Assembly (NCBI GenBank): GCA_965247255.1
Contig: CBDFGS010000013.1
Span: forward strand, 620,001-684,000
DNA length: 64,000 bases
Direction: 5' to 3'
Origin: CBDFGS01 sp965247255
Lineage (GTDB): Bacteria; Chloroflexota; Dehalococcoidia; Lucifugimonadales; CAUZJF01
Below, piece after piece: positions 53,657-63,189 of the stretch. The notes under the pieces were generated by a model. It was not told the origin of the DNA. It searched no databases and was given only the letters and a program-made list of their open reading frames with translations. The number at the start of each line of letters is the position of its first letter. The first letter of the stretch is position 1. Both the position numbers and the translations under genes were made by a program.

Positions 53657-54982
53657 ATGCTGCCACGCAACCACCCCGACCGAATCCAAATCACCTTCGA
53701 CGACCGCCGCTTGGTGGCCAATGCCGGGCTGCTCCTTCCGGCCACCCTGGCGCGGCACCTCGGCCTGCCCGAACTCGTCCGGCAGCGCCTCGACCTGGGC
53801 GATGCCCCGGGGCGGGCGAACACGAGCGACAAGATGATGACGCTGGTGGCGTCTGCGCTGGCTGGGGGCGACTGCATTGACGACGCCGATGTGTTGCGCA
53901 CCGGGGGGACGGCCAGCACCCTGGGCGGCACGGTGAAGGCGCCATCCACCCTGGGCACCTTCCTGCGCAGCTTCCGGTGGGGCCACGTCCGTCAACTCGA
54001 CCGGGTGAGCCGCGAGTTGCTGGCCCGGGCTTGGCAGGCCGGGGCGGGACCCGGCGACGGGCCCCTGACCATTGACCTGGACTCCACCATCTGCGAGACC
54101 TACGGACTGGCCAAGGAGGGCGCACGCCACCACGGCTATACCGGCAAGCGGGGCTATCACCCGCTGTTGGCCGTCGCCGCCGGCACAGGCGACGTGCTGA
54201 TGGCCCGGCTGCGCGAGGGCCGGGCCAACACCGCTCGCGGCGCCGCCCACTTCCTGCGTGAAACGGTGAGCCGGGTTCGCTACGGCGGGGCCAGCGGGCA
54301 GCTCACCATGCGTGCCGACAGCGGCTTCTATACCCACGCCGTGGTCGCCGTCTGCCGCCGGATCAATGTCCGCTACTCCATCACCATCCGCCAGCACAAA
54401 AGCCTGCACAATCTCATCGAGGCGATACCCGAAGATGCCTGGACGCCGATTCCTTACTGGATGGACGGTGCCGCCGATGTGGCCGAGATCACCTGCACCC
54501 CCTTCCAGGCCGAGGCAGACGCCGCGCCGGTACGGCTCATCGTCCGGCGGGTGAAGCCGACGCCCGGTTCCCAACTGGCCCTCTTCGCCAAATACAGTTA
54601 TCACGGCTTCATCACCGACCGGGACGGGGAGTTGCTCGAACTGGAGGCTGACCATCGCCGCCACGCCGAGATCGAGAATGCCATACGCGACCTCAAGTAC
54701 GGCGTCGGGCTGAACCATCTCCCCTCGGGCCGCTTCGCCGCCAACGGCGCCTGGCTGGCCGTCCAGACGATGGCCCACAACCTGGCCCGCTGGACGGCGC
54801 GGATCGGTCTGGGAGAGCGGATAGCCACCACCAAGACCCTCCGGCGGCGGTTCTTCTCCCTAGCCGGACGGCTCACCCGCTCGGCACGCCGGTTGACCCT
54901 GCATCTTCCGGATCGCTGGCCTTGGGCTGAGAAGTTCAGCCGCGCCTTGGCCCGGCTGCGAGCCATTCCACTCCCGGCCTGA
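53657..54982 (+). CDS. IS1380-family DDE transposase
   Basis: 441 residues, complete. Typical IS1380 features: DKMMTLVASALAGGDCIDDA near the N-terminus, first Asp in LTIDLDSTICETYG, second in QLTMRADSGFYTHAVVAVC, and Glu in ELEADHRRHAEIENAIRDLK, ending with a basic tail. It begins 46 bp after the alpha-galactosidase stop. I could not define terminal inverted repeats or a target duplication with confidence, so only the gene is annotated. The element may have landed at the very 3' end of the galactosidase gene. Confidence 0.92.
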   Translation: MLPRNHPDRIQITFDDRRLVANAGLLLPATLARHLGLPELVRQRLDLGDAPGRANTSDKMMTLVASALAGGDCIDDADVLRTGGTASTLGGTVKAPSTLGTFLRSFRWGHVRQLDRVSRELLARAWQAGAGPGDGPLTIDLDSTICETYGLAKEGARHHGYTGKRGYHPLLAVAAGTGDVLMARLREGRANTARGAAHFLRETVSRVRYGGASGQLTMRADSGFYTHAVVAVCRRINVRYSITIRQHKSLHNLIEAIPEDAWTPIPYWMDGAADVAEITCTPFQAEADAAPVRLIVRRVKPTPGSQLALFAKYSYHGFITDRDGELLELEADHRRHAEIENAIRDLKYGVGLNHLPSGRFAANGAWLAVQTMAHNLARWTARIGLGERIATTKTLRRRFFSLAGRLTRSARRLTLHLPDRWPWAEKFSRALARLRAIPLPA

Positions 54983-55444
54983 CGGCACCGTCGGCGACCC
55001 ACCCACCGGACAACCGAAGATCCCCGCAGACTCGCGCCAGCCCGGTCCGAGAGAGTTCCCTGCTGCGTATTCTCTCGCCATCCCCCGCATCGCAGCTCCC
55101 GCAGACGGCCATAGGGGCCCCTGTGCGGCGATGAAGACCGTCCGCCGACCTCCCTACCCCAAATGGAACCCAGGCTATTTCCCCTGTAGCTCCCTCACCC
55201 CCCCTTCCGCTTTCCTCACGCCGTCCATCGGTGTCCTTCGGTGGATTCGGGCTTACCCGCAGGAGTTTAGCGCCATCGCGGTGCATCTATCGAGCTAGTC
55301 GCTTAGGCGAGCGGGTCGGGTATCATATGTCGGAGCAACGACACGGACGAATTCGCGTGCGCCCATGCATGTTGCGCTACAGGTTGAGCGTGAAACCTAG
55401 CGGCCTACAACGCCAGAGGAACAGATCTCAGGAGTGCCAAGCCT
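54983..55444. other. Intergenic region after the IS1380 transposase
   Basis: 462 bp, very C-rich at 55185-55225. It should contain the right end of the IS1380 element, but I could not place it. No gene supported. Confidence 0.4.
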
Positions 55445-55561
55445 ATGAACCCACTGAAAATGACGCCGGCGCAGATCTGGGCGATGTCGATGATCGGATT
55501 CGTGATGACGACCGGACTGATGCTGAGCGGCGCCATCATCTTGGGCGCGCTGTTCCTCTGA
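55445..55561 (+). CDS. 38-residue single-helix membrane protein
   Basis: MNPLKMTPAQIWAMSMIGFV followed by a hydrophobic stretch ending LGALFL; a single transmembrane helix occupies about residues 13-38. AGGAG lies ten bases before the ATG. The Met-rich, short layout resembles the small one-helix proteins of many bacteria, but no family is recognised. It stands 200 bp before another membrane-protein gene. Confidence 0.5.
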   Translation: MNPLKMTPAQIWAMSMIGFVMTTGLMLSGAIILGALFL

Positions 55562-55764
55562 GTCCGCTGGCTGGACCATCGCGGGGGCGCCGTCCCCGCC
55601 ACGATCTTGGGCGCGCTCCAGCCCCGCTAGCTCCGCCATGTCATTCCGGACCGCTCTCCTCATACCTTTCTGAACCGCAGGGGAAGAATCTAAGTTTAGT
55701 GGTGAAGACTGCGGTGAGGATCAATAAGCCAACAATTGTCCGGGACTCGTTACGGGTACCTTAG

Positions 55765-56955
55765 TTGCGCTATCACTCTGTGACGGCCTGGTCTCTGTGG
55801 ATCCTTACCCTCGGCTTCGCGTTCCTCGGCGTTTGGCTAATCGCCCTCGGCTGGGACGCGGATATCCCGGACGCCTGGGGGTTCCTAGGGCAGGGTATGC
55901 TAATCGGTGTCACCTCGGCTTCCGTGGGTCTCGTCGTCACTCTGAACAGACCCTCCAACCCGATTGGATGGGTCTTCTGCGGGGTCGGGATTACAGGTAC
56001 GATCGCAGACACTGCAGCCGTGTACTCCAGCTACCGACTGGTCGTCCGTGAGCAAGCCAGTTTCTTCGCCGAGTTAAGCGGCTGGATGGGCGACTGGCTG
56101 TGGATTCCGATGTTCGGCGCGGTCGCGGTAGGCCTTTTCATGCTATTTCCCGACGGCCGCTTCCTTTCCTCCCGATGGCGGTGGGTCGCGCTCTTCTCAG
56201 CTCTGGTGATTCTTCTTGTCACCCTCACGAACTCCTTCTACCCTGGCCCACTCCAAAGCACTCCTTATCTGACAAACCCACTCGGGATTGAGACTCTGGA
56301 TACGCTGCTCCCAATCCCTATCGAGTCGGTGCCCATGTTCATGGTCTTGCCCTTGGGAGCTGCCGCATTGTCTTTGGTCTTCCGTTTCAGGCGTGCGAGC
56401 GGACAGGAAAGACAGCAGGTCAAATGGCTTGCGGTGTCAGCGGTAGCACTCGCGATCATTCTGCCTTTCAACGTTATCCCTTACAAGATCGTCCAATACG
56501 CCACAATCGCGGCGCTGTGCACCATACCTGTTGCTTCCGGCACAGCGATTCTAAGGTACCGCCTGTACGACATTGACCTGATCATCAATCGGGCACTGGT
56601 CTACGGGGCCCTGACCGTCTCCCTCGGAGTGACCTACTTCGTCGGCGTGGTCCTCTTTGAGACCGCCTTCCGGAGCATCACGGGACAGGATTCGACGTTA
56701 GCGATCGTCGCCTCGACTTTGGCGATTGCCGCTTTGTTCCAGCCAATGCGGCGGCAGACCCAGTCGTTGATCGACAAGCGCTTCTACCGGCGTCGATATG
56801 ACGCCGCCAGGACGTTGGCCGCTTTCGCCATCGCTGCCCGCGACGAGGTGGACCTGGGGCGGCTGTCCGCCGCGGTCGTCGCCGCGGCCGAGGAAACAGT
56901 GCAGCCTGCACACGTTTCGTTGTGGCTACGCGGGCGGGCGCCACCGGAAGCATAG
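55765..56955 (+). CDS. Multi-pass membrane protein resembling sensor-kinase input regions
   Basis: 396 residues from a TTG. About nine to ten hydrophobic helices (for example WILTLGFAFLGVWLIALGW near the start, VALFSALVILLVTLTNSF, YATIAALCTIPVASGTAIL, LTVSLGVTYFVGVVLF). After the last helix comes a conserved cytoplasmic segment: RRQTQSLIDKRFYRRRYDAA then ARDEVDLGRLSAAVVAAAEE and PAHVSLWLR. In Chloroflexota and Actinomycetota this arrangement forms the membrane input part of some histidine kinases and stand-alone relatives. Here no kinase domain follows, so it is either a stand-alone sensor/transport protein or a shortened kinase. Confidence 0.8.
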   Translation: MRYHSVTAWSLWILTLGFAFLGVWLIALGWDADIPDAWGFLGQGMLIGVTSASVGLVVTLNRPSNPIGWVFCGVGITGTIADTAAVYSSYRLVVREQASFFAELSGWMGDWLWIPMFGAVAVGLFMLFPDGRFLSSRWRWVALFSALVILLVTLTNSFYPGPLQSTPYLTNPLGIETLDTLLPIPIESVPMFMVLPLGAAALSLVFRFRRASGQERQQVKWLAVSAVALAIILPFNVIPYKIVQYATIAALCTIPVASGTAILRYRLYDIDLIINRALVYGALTVSLGVTYFVGVVLFETAFRSITGQDSTLAIVASTLAIAALFQPMRRQTQSLIDKRFYRRRYDAARTLAAFAIAARDEVDLGRLSAAVVAAAEETVQPAHVSLWLRGRAPPEA

Positions 56956-57712
56956 GTACAGCATCGATCGCTTTCTCGATTGCTGGCGCCCGGGTTGCTC
57001 GGAGGTACTTCAGCAGGATAGCGAAGACTAACTGATCTAAGAGTATGGATTGCTCCACTCGTGACTTTTGTTGTCAATGCCTTCGCGTGCGGCGAATCCG
57101 AACCTGATCGGAGCGCGGTCGGCGAGGTCATCCCCCCTGAGACCCATGGCGGGTCCCATCTCGATGGCTCCAGATGAGGCGGTATTCTCGGCCTCCCTCT
57201 ATTCCCGTCATTGAGACCGTCTACGCCCGCGTCAGACCACCAGATCGTGGCAGAACTCTCGATACTCTTGTTCCAGGAAAGCCGAGCGATCCATCGCATA
57301 CCAACTAAGAGTGCATCCGGCGGGTCGCTGTCGTCTGACGAGGAGTCCTGTCCACCCAGCGGCGTCCTCATTCTGGACGGGGCCCCGGCCATCATACTCA
57401 CTGAAACAGAACAGCTACTTGAGGGTTCGGCGCGGACAGAACATACGTGCTATAGTAGGTTCAAGCCATTGCCACGTCTCGCGATGTCGTCCTGAGGAGG
57501 CTTCTGACGAAGGACCTGAGCTGGGGAATCTTGCCGCTGCTCGGAAAGCTCCCGCCGCCTGTGTGTTCTGTCTTGTCCCACTTTGCTCGATCCGTCCATA
57601 TCTAAGCGGAACAGAATGGAACGAAACGGAACATCCGAAAACACTCGATGCGAACGCTTGCAGGTGGGCCGATACCCCGTTGGGCTACCCCGTTGGCCTA
57701 CTACTTCACGCT
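56956..57712. other. Intergenic region without recognised gene
   Basis: 757 bp. A short triple GGAAC repeat (about 57609-57633, units GGAACAGAAT, GGAACGAAAC, GGAACATCCG) and a TATAGT box near 57450 are visible, but no accepted gene, RNA fold or terminator. Confidence 0.4.
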
Positions 57713-58075
57713 TCAGCCGTCCGCTGTCTCAGAGTCGCCATTCCCTTCGGGGGCTTTGTCAGCGACTCCGGGCGTCTGGCGCATTAGACCCTCGACGATC
57801 CGCGCGACTGTGCTATCCGCGAAGGCCTTCCAGTCTGAATCGAGGCCGGAGACGCTGCCGACGCGGAGCTTCTCCGAGGTCTTTGTGCCGGGCGCAGTGA
57901 CTGTCACCTCGAGCAGATCCTCGCCGGTCTCCTCGCAGAATAGCTGTAGCGGGAACGGCTTCGGGCTGGCGCCGAACTCCTTGTCAACCGCAGCCTCCAC
58001 GCGCTGCCTGAGGTCCTTCGCCGCCTCCGGGTACTTTGAGTCGAGGGAATAGATCAACCGCAGATACCCGTTCAA
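57713..58075 (-). CDS. Hypothetical protein downstream of the GYD gene
   Basis: 120 residues from a TTG (no ATG or GTG is available in frame). LRLIYSLDSKYPEAAKDLRQ, then VEAAVDKEFGASPKPFPLQL and EDLLEVTVTAPGTKTSEKLR, ending in an acidic Gly/Glu-rich tail. Alternating strands and helices suggest a small cytoplasmic domain. It follows the GYD-domain gene on the same strand by 39 bp, so co-transcription is likely. Family not recognised. Confidence 0.6.
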   Translation of the reverse strand: MNGYLRLIYSLDSKYPEAAKDLRQRVEAAVDKEFGASPKPFPLQLFCEETGEDLLEVTVTAPGTKTSEKLRVGSVSGLDSDWKAFADSTVARIVEGLMRQTPGVADKAPEGNGDSETADG

Positions 58076-58114
58076 CCACTCGCGGGGTGGTACGCGAGCC
58101 CAGTGCCGAGAACG

Positions 58115-58417
58115 TCACTCAGGCTCGTGCTTCATCACGATCTGGCTCACATAGACGCTAATGTCGAAGGCCGGCATGCTCATGATCTGTAGCGTCCCCC
58201 GAGAGCTGAACTCCACAGATATACGAGCTATGGTCTCGTTGTTCGGCGCCTGTACAACGGTGAGGAAGTCATAAAGACCGAGCATCGCGTACTGCGCGAT
58301 GATCTTTGCGCCGAACGATTCCACCTCCCGGTTCACCTCTTCGATACGGTGAGGTCGCTCCTTGACCGCCTTTCGGCCCTCATCGGTCAGCGTGCCCAGC
58401 AAGATATAGGTTGCCAC
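58115..58417 (-). CDS. GYD-domain protein
   Basis: 100 residues from a GTG, with GGAGGAG seven bases upstream; the longer frame to 58522 is rejected because it runs through a dispersed repeat. ATYILLGTLTDEGRKAVKER at the start, FGAKIIAQYAMLGLYDFLTV in the centre and ISVEFSSRGTLQIMSMPAFD near the end are the hallmarks of the GYD family, small ferredoxin-like-fold proteins of unknown role common in this phylum. Probably a cytoplasmic dimer. Confidence 0.88.
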   Translation of the reverse strand: MATYILLGTLTDEGRKAVKERPHRIEEVNREVESFGAKIIAQYAMLGLYDFLTVVQAPNNETIARISVEFSSRGTLQIMSMPAFDISVYVSQIVMKHEPE

Positions 58418-58449
58418 TATGGTCTCCTCCGGAGGAAAATCTGACTCGG

Positions 58450-58475
58450 AAAACCCTCTGTGCCCTCTGTGGTGA
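58450..58475. repeat. CACAGAGGGCAC-type dispersed repeat, copy 2 (inverted)
   Basis: The reverse complement reads CTCACCACAGAGGGCACAGA, sharing 17 bases exactly with the copy at 15015. It lies just upstream of the GYD gene. Confidence 0.6.
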
Positions 58476-58627
58476 GGCTGCCTCTGGGCGCGATTGTATT
58501 GAGGAGTGCGCCCGAGTGTCAACGCGCCTGCGCCAACCCCCTCGTTGAAGCCGCGACCTGTTGTTGACCCTGCAAATCACGTATGCTAGGTTTGCGTCGA
58601 GACTTCTCCCTCCTCGGAGGTCAATCC

Positions 58628-59920
58628 GTGTCTCTTCAGACCGCCCACGTCCTCCCGCTGCCTGCGAAATTGATGGCCCTGGCCACCTGGATGTGCGCGG
58701 GGGCAACAGCTATTGCGCTCGTCTCGTGCGGCGCTTCGGATGAGCAACCCGCCGCCGCCGACGGGGTTGCCCCGTCCCAAGCCGAGTCCGCGCCGCAGAC
58801 TCCCACGCAGGTCACCATCGCCGCGTTTGCGGGCACGGGGTCGCCAAGTTTCACGGGCGATGGCGGCCCGGCTAACGAGGCTGGGTTCTATGCGCCTACC
58901 GGAGTCGCGCTCGACGGGGCCGGAAACCTCTACATCTCCGCGGACAACCGTGTGCGCAGAGTAGATGGGGAAACCGGCGTTATCACCACCATCGCCGGCA
59001 CCGGTAAGAACCGCTACAACGGCGACGACGGACCGGCAACCGAGGCGACCCTGGCTGAGCCGAAGGGTATCGCCGTAGACAGCTCCGGCAACGTCTTCGT
59101 CGCCTCGAACGGCAGTGGCCGCATCCGCAAGGTCGACGCGGCCACCGGCGTCATCACTACGGTGGCCGGTGGCGGCGTCGGAGACCGGCTGCGACAGGAG
59201 TTTGGAGACGGCGGGCCCGCAACCAAGGCCATGCTCCGTCTTCCGGTGGCCATAGAGGCGGACAGTCTGGGGAATCTCTTCATCGCCACTGGGAACCTTA
59301 TTCGAAGGGTGGACGCCGCGACCGGTATCATCTCCGTTTTCGCCGGCACGGGAGAGCGAGGGATCACGGGCGACGGTGGGCCGGCCACCCTGGCTACGAT
59401 GTCTGAGCCGTCAGCCATGGCCCTGGACGGTCGTGACAACCTATATATCGCTGACAGGGACAACCACCGCGTGCGTAGGATAGACGGCGTCACCGGTGTC
59501 ATCACCACTCTCGCTGGGATCGGCACGCCCTTCGAGCGAGACAGCCTCTTCTACCGTGGGGAGTTCTCCTATGACATCTCACTCAACCCGGCAACGGGCG
59601 CAGGTTACGCCGGAGATGGCGGGCCGGCCGCCAAGGCGATGCTCAGCGTGCCGACCGGCGTCGCCGTCGGCCCCGACGGCAACGTCTACGCCGCCGACGG
59701 CGTCGTGCGCGTCCGCAAGATAGACACGACGACCGGGATCATCTCCACCGTCGTTGCCAGCGAGGCGAAGGGCACCCAGGAGTCCGGAAAGATTCAAATC
59801 CACACCGGGGTCATCGGCGCCATCTCGGCCATTGCCGTCGACGCTCTCGGCGACGTGTTCGTGGCCGACTTCAAGAACAACGTCGTGCACAAGGTCGCTG
59901 CGTCCTCCCTAGCGCAGTAG
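58628..59920 (+). CDS. NHL-repeat beta-propeller lipoprotein
   Basis: 430 residues; the start is a GTG with GGAGGT six bases upstream, which places a normal signal peptide (CAGATAIALVSCG, lipobox LVSC) at the N-terminus. The mature protein is a propeller of about six blades, each with the repeat pattern AGTG-x-GDGGPA-x-A, P-x-G-V/I-A-x-D, G-N-x-Y/F-I/V-A and R-V/I-R-x-V/I-D (for example LDGAGNLYISADNRVRRVDG and FAGTGERGITGDGGPA). NHL propellers bind proteins, glycans or RNA; as a lipoprotein it faces outward, and the ligand is unknown. It is divergent from the GYD gene and stands in front of a large regulator gene. Confidence 0.92.
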   Translation: MSLQTAHVLPLPAKLMALATWMCAGATAIALVSCGASDEQPAAADGVAPSQAESAPQTPTQVTIAAFAGTGSPSFTGDGGPANEAGFYAPTGVALDGAGNLYISADNRVRRVDGETGVITTIAGTGKNRYNGDDGPATEATLAEPKGIAVDSSGNVFVASNGSGRIRKVDAATGVITTVAGGGVGDRLRQEFGDGGPATKAMLRLPVAIEADSLGNLFIATGNLIRRVDAATGIISVFAGTGERGITGDGGPATLATMSEPSAMALDGRDNLYIADRDNHRVRRIDGVTGVITTLAGIGTPFERDSLFYRGEFSYDISLNPATGAGYAGDGGPAAKAMLSVPTGVAVGPDGNVYAADGVVRVRKIDTTTGIISTVVASEAKGTQESGKIQIHTGVIGAISAIAVDALGDVFVADFKNNVVHKVAASSLAQ

Positions 59921-60207
59921 CGGCCCCGCCTTCGCACAGGCGCAACATCGACTGTAGTCATCAAGACAGCTGTGGGCACCTCGACCAGATGGAAAAATCA
60001 CCGCCGAGGCGCGGGTTCCCGGCTGGCGCGGCCGCCCCACAGATATCGTCTTTCCGTAGTGTGAGGAGAATGGAGCTAAGCTCTAGGGCGTGATGTGATG
60101 ATTTCGCGCTTGTGATGTTCTACTCATGTCGCTCGAGTTCGTCCGGCTTGAGGCTACAAGAACGCCCACCTCATAGCTCGACAAGCTCCTGACCCAAGGA
60201 CGCTCAA

Positions 60208-63189
60208 TTGGACCACGGTCGAGTCGCCACCAATCCGAAGTACTCCGTCCCCGAGCTCAAGCCCGTCGCTCTGCGTCGCCAGCGGCTCCTCGACCTCCTG
60301 TACGAGAATATCGACCAGCCGCTGCAATTGGTCTGCGCGCCGGCGGGCTATGGCAAGACTACCGTTCTCGCCGATTTTGCCCGCGACACCGACCTGAGCG
60401 TCTGCTGGTACTCGGTGGACGAGCTGGACTCCGACCCGTTCTCGTTCTTGCGGCACATTGGGGAGGCCATCGAATCGCGATTCCCTGGGCTCTCAGACCT
60501 CCGCGCGGACACACAGAGCTCAACGCCGCTTGGGCTCACTTGGCAGGTTGTGGCCACCGCGCTCCTAGACAGACTCCAGAGAGACATTCCCGAGTTCTTC
60601 ATCCTCATCATAGACGACTTCCACATCATCTCCGGCAATCCGGAGGTCGGCGAAGCCGCCGATCTGCTCATCCGGCGCCTGCCGGACAACTGCCGCCTTA
60701 TCGTTTCGGCCAGGGAGATTCCCCAGGTGGCGTCGATCCCCAGACTGGTAAGCCAGCGTAAGGTGGCCGGACTGGGCTCGGCTGAGCTCAGGTTCTCGGC
60801 GGATGAGATCAGGGCTCTTCTCAAGACGAACTTCGACCTCGAGGTAACCGCGGCCGAGGCCCACCGGTTGCAGGACGAGTCCGAAGGCTGGATCACCTCG
60901 GTACTTCTCACCACTCACTCGCTCTGGAAAGGGCTATTCAGTGAGGTGATGCTTGAACGAGGTCGCCGTGGCCTTCTGTTCGAATACATCGTAGCTGAGG
61001 TCTTCTCTCAGCAGACCCAGAGAATCCAGGAATTCTTGTTGTCCACGAGCGTTTGCAGCAGGTTCGATGCCTCGCTGTGTGAGGCGCTGACCGACGTCGA
61101 CGCGGCGGGCACCCTCCGTGAGATCGAGACGAAAAACCTGTTCATTTCGCGCCTTGGTGTGTCACAGCCGTGGTACGTCTACCACCATCTACTCAGAGAC
61201 TTCCTACGCAATAAGCTGAAGAGCGAGAGCCCGGCCCGCTATCTCAGCTTGAGCGCTAAGGCAGGGGACTACCACCTTTCGATCGGGGAGCGCAGGACGG
61301 CCATCCAGTACTTCATTCAGGGAGAGGAGTTCGAGCGCGGGCTGGACCTGGTCGAAGAGCAAGCGGAGTCGATGGCCCATGAAGGACTCTGGGAGACCCT
61401 CGGGAATTGGCTGGAGCAGATACCGGCGGAACACCTTTCCGAAAAGCCGGGGGTGTTGCTCTACCTCTCCAGGTTCTTCCAGCTCCGCGGCAAGAACGAC
61501 GAGGCCATCGAGCACCTGATTGACGCCATCGACGCTTTCAGGCGCGACGGCGAACGCGCCCTCGAGGCCCGCGCTTTGATGGCGCGAAGCGTTTCGCTGA
61601 GATACAAAGGCGCATATCAGATGGCGATTAGGGACGCGCGAGCGGCGCTCAAGCTCGCCCGAGAGTACTGCACCGTGGGTGAGGAGGCCGATGCCCACAA
61701 CTCCCTCGGCACCGCTTATGCTCAGCAGGGAAGGTTCCGCAGGGCTGAGGGGGAGTTCAAGGCTGCCCTCACAAGATACCAGGACCAGGGTAATCTTTTT
61801 CAGCTGTCTGAGATAAACGACCGTCTTGGGTCGGTCTACAGTGAGCTGGGGGACGCGGCGAAAGCCGTTACCCACTACGAGGTTGCCAGGCAGGGTTGGC
61901 GGAAGCTGGGAAACCAACGCAAACTAGCGGTTACGCTCAACAACATGGCCGTGCTCTATTTCCAGCAGGCGCGGTTTGAGATGGCCGAGCCCCTGGCCAG
62001 GGAGTCCATCGAGATCGCCCAATCAGTGAACAGCCTACGCGACGAGGCCTACGCGACGACCACCCTGGCCGACTCAAAGCGCGAGTGCGGGGAGCACGCT
62101 GCGGCCCTCAAATCGTATGAGAAGAGCCTAATCCTTGCGCGGGAGTGCATGGAGACGCATCTCGTAGTCTATGGCCTTGTTGGGCTCGCGGAAACGCTGA
62201 GGCTGACGGGCGATAACCAGAAGGCGAGGTCATCCCTGAGCGAGGCGCTCGTTATCGCGACGGAGCAGAACCAAGACTTTGAGATGGGGCTCGGTCTGAC
62301 AACGCAGGGAATCATCGAATACTCCGAGGGCAGGTACGAGGAAGGGGAGGCAACCCTGACGCAGGCATACGAACTTCTGGAGCAGACGGGGCATAAGACG
62401 GCTCTTGCAAGGGCGTGCCTGCACCTCGCCCAGGTCCTTTTCCTGTCCAAGAAGCACGTTGGCGCTCTGGAGCTGACCCACAAAGTAGCGCAGATTTGCG
62501 AGGAGCTCGGTCATGAGCGCTTCCTCCTTGGCGACGCCGGGCAGGTCTACCTCCTGGTCCAATACGCATCCTCAAGCGGCAAGAGCAAGAAGTTCTTCGA
62601 GAGGATCGCCGCACAACTCTCCTCCGAGGTCACTCAGTCGACGTCGCCACGGCTTTCCTCGGTCGTCCAATCGACCGGACCGACGATCGCAGCCCCGACG
62701 CTAGGCGTCACTACTCTGGGCTCTCTGACGATCGAGATGGACGAGAACGTTATCGCGAGCGCGGCATGGGGAAGCGCGAAGGCGAGAGAGATGTTCTTGT
62801 TCATGCTGAGCCTGCGCCGTCCACTCCACAAAGAGAAGATCGTCGAGGCCCTTTGGCCGGACATACCGGTAACCAAAGCCAACTCCAACTTCCACTCGAC
62901 CCTGTATCGCGTGAGGAAGGCGCTCTACCCCAACTGTGTCTACCGGGACGGCGAGACGTATGCGCTCAACGCTGAATGGAGCTATCGGTCGGATGCGGAT
63001 GAGTTCGCGCGTCTCCTCGACGGGGCGGACAATCTTCCGGAGAACGCCCGAGAGCGGGAGGAGCTCTTGGGCCGCGCGTGTGATCTCTACAAAGGGCCGT
63101 TTCTGGAGGAGATCGAGTCCGGCTGGTGCATCGATGTCAAGGGCGGTGTGAAAACGTACCAGCGGGGCGGAGCAAAACTGTACCACTGA
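60208..63189 (+). pseudogene. MalT/SARP-like ATPase-TPR regulator truncated by IS21
   Basis: TTG start with AAGGA seven bases upstream. An N-terminal STAND-type NTPase (Walker A CAPAGYGKTTVLADF, about 46-60; Walker B FFILIIDDFHIIS), then winged-helix/arm regions, about ten TPR-like helical repeats (about 380-820; AHNSLGTAYAQQGRFRRAEG), and a C-terminal winged-helix plus BTAD start (SLRRPLHKEKIVEALWPDIP, LYRVRKALYPNCVYRDGETY, ACDLYKGPFLEEIESGWCID). The native sequence stops at 63134; the last 18 residues (VKGGVKTYQRGGAKLYH) come from the IS21 end. Roughly the last 70-100 residues of the BTAD are missing. DNA-binding output may survive, but signalling is likely altered. Confidence 0.85.

Noticed and set aside
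57605..57640. Three GGAAC-containing direct repeats as an operator or iteron array
   Set aside because: Only three imperfect units of about 10 bp, no associated gene start; could be chance.
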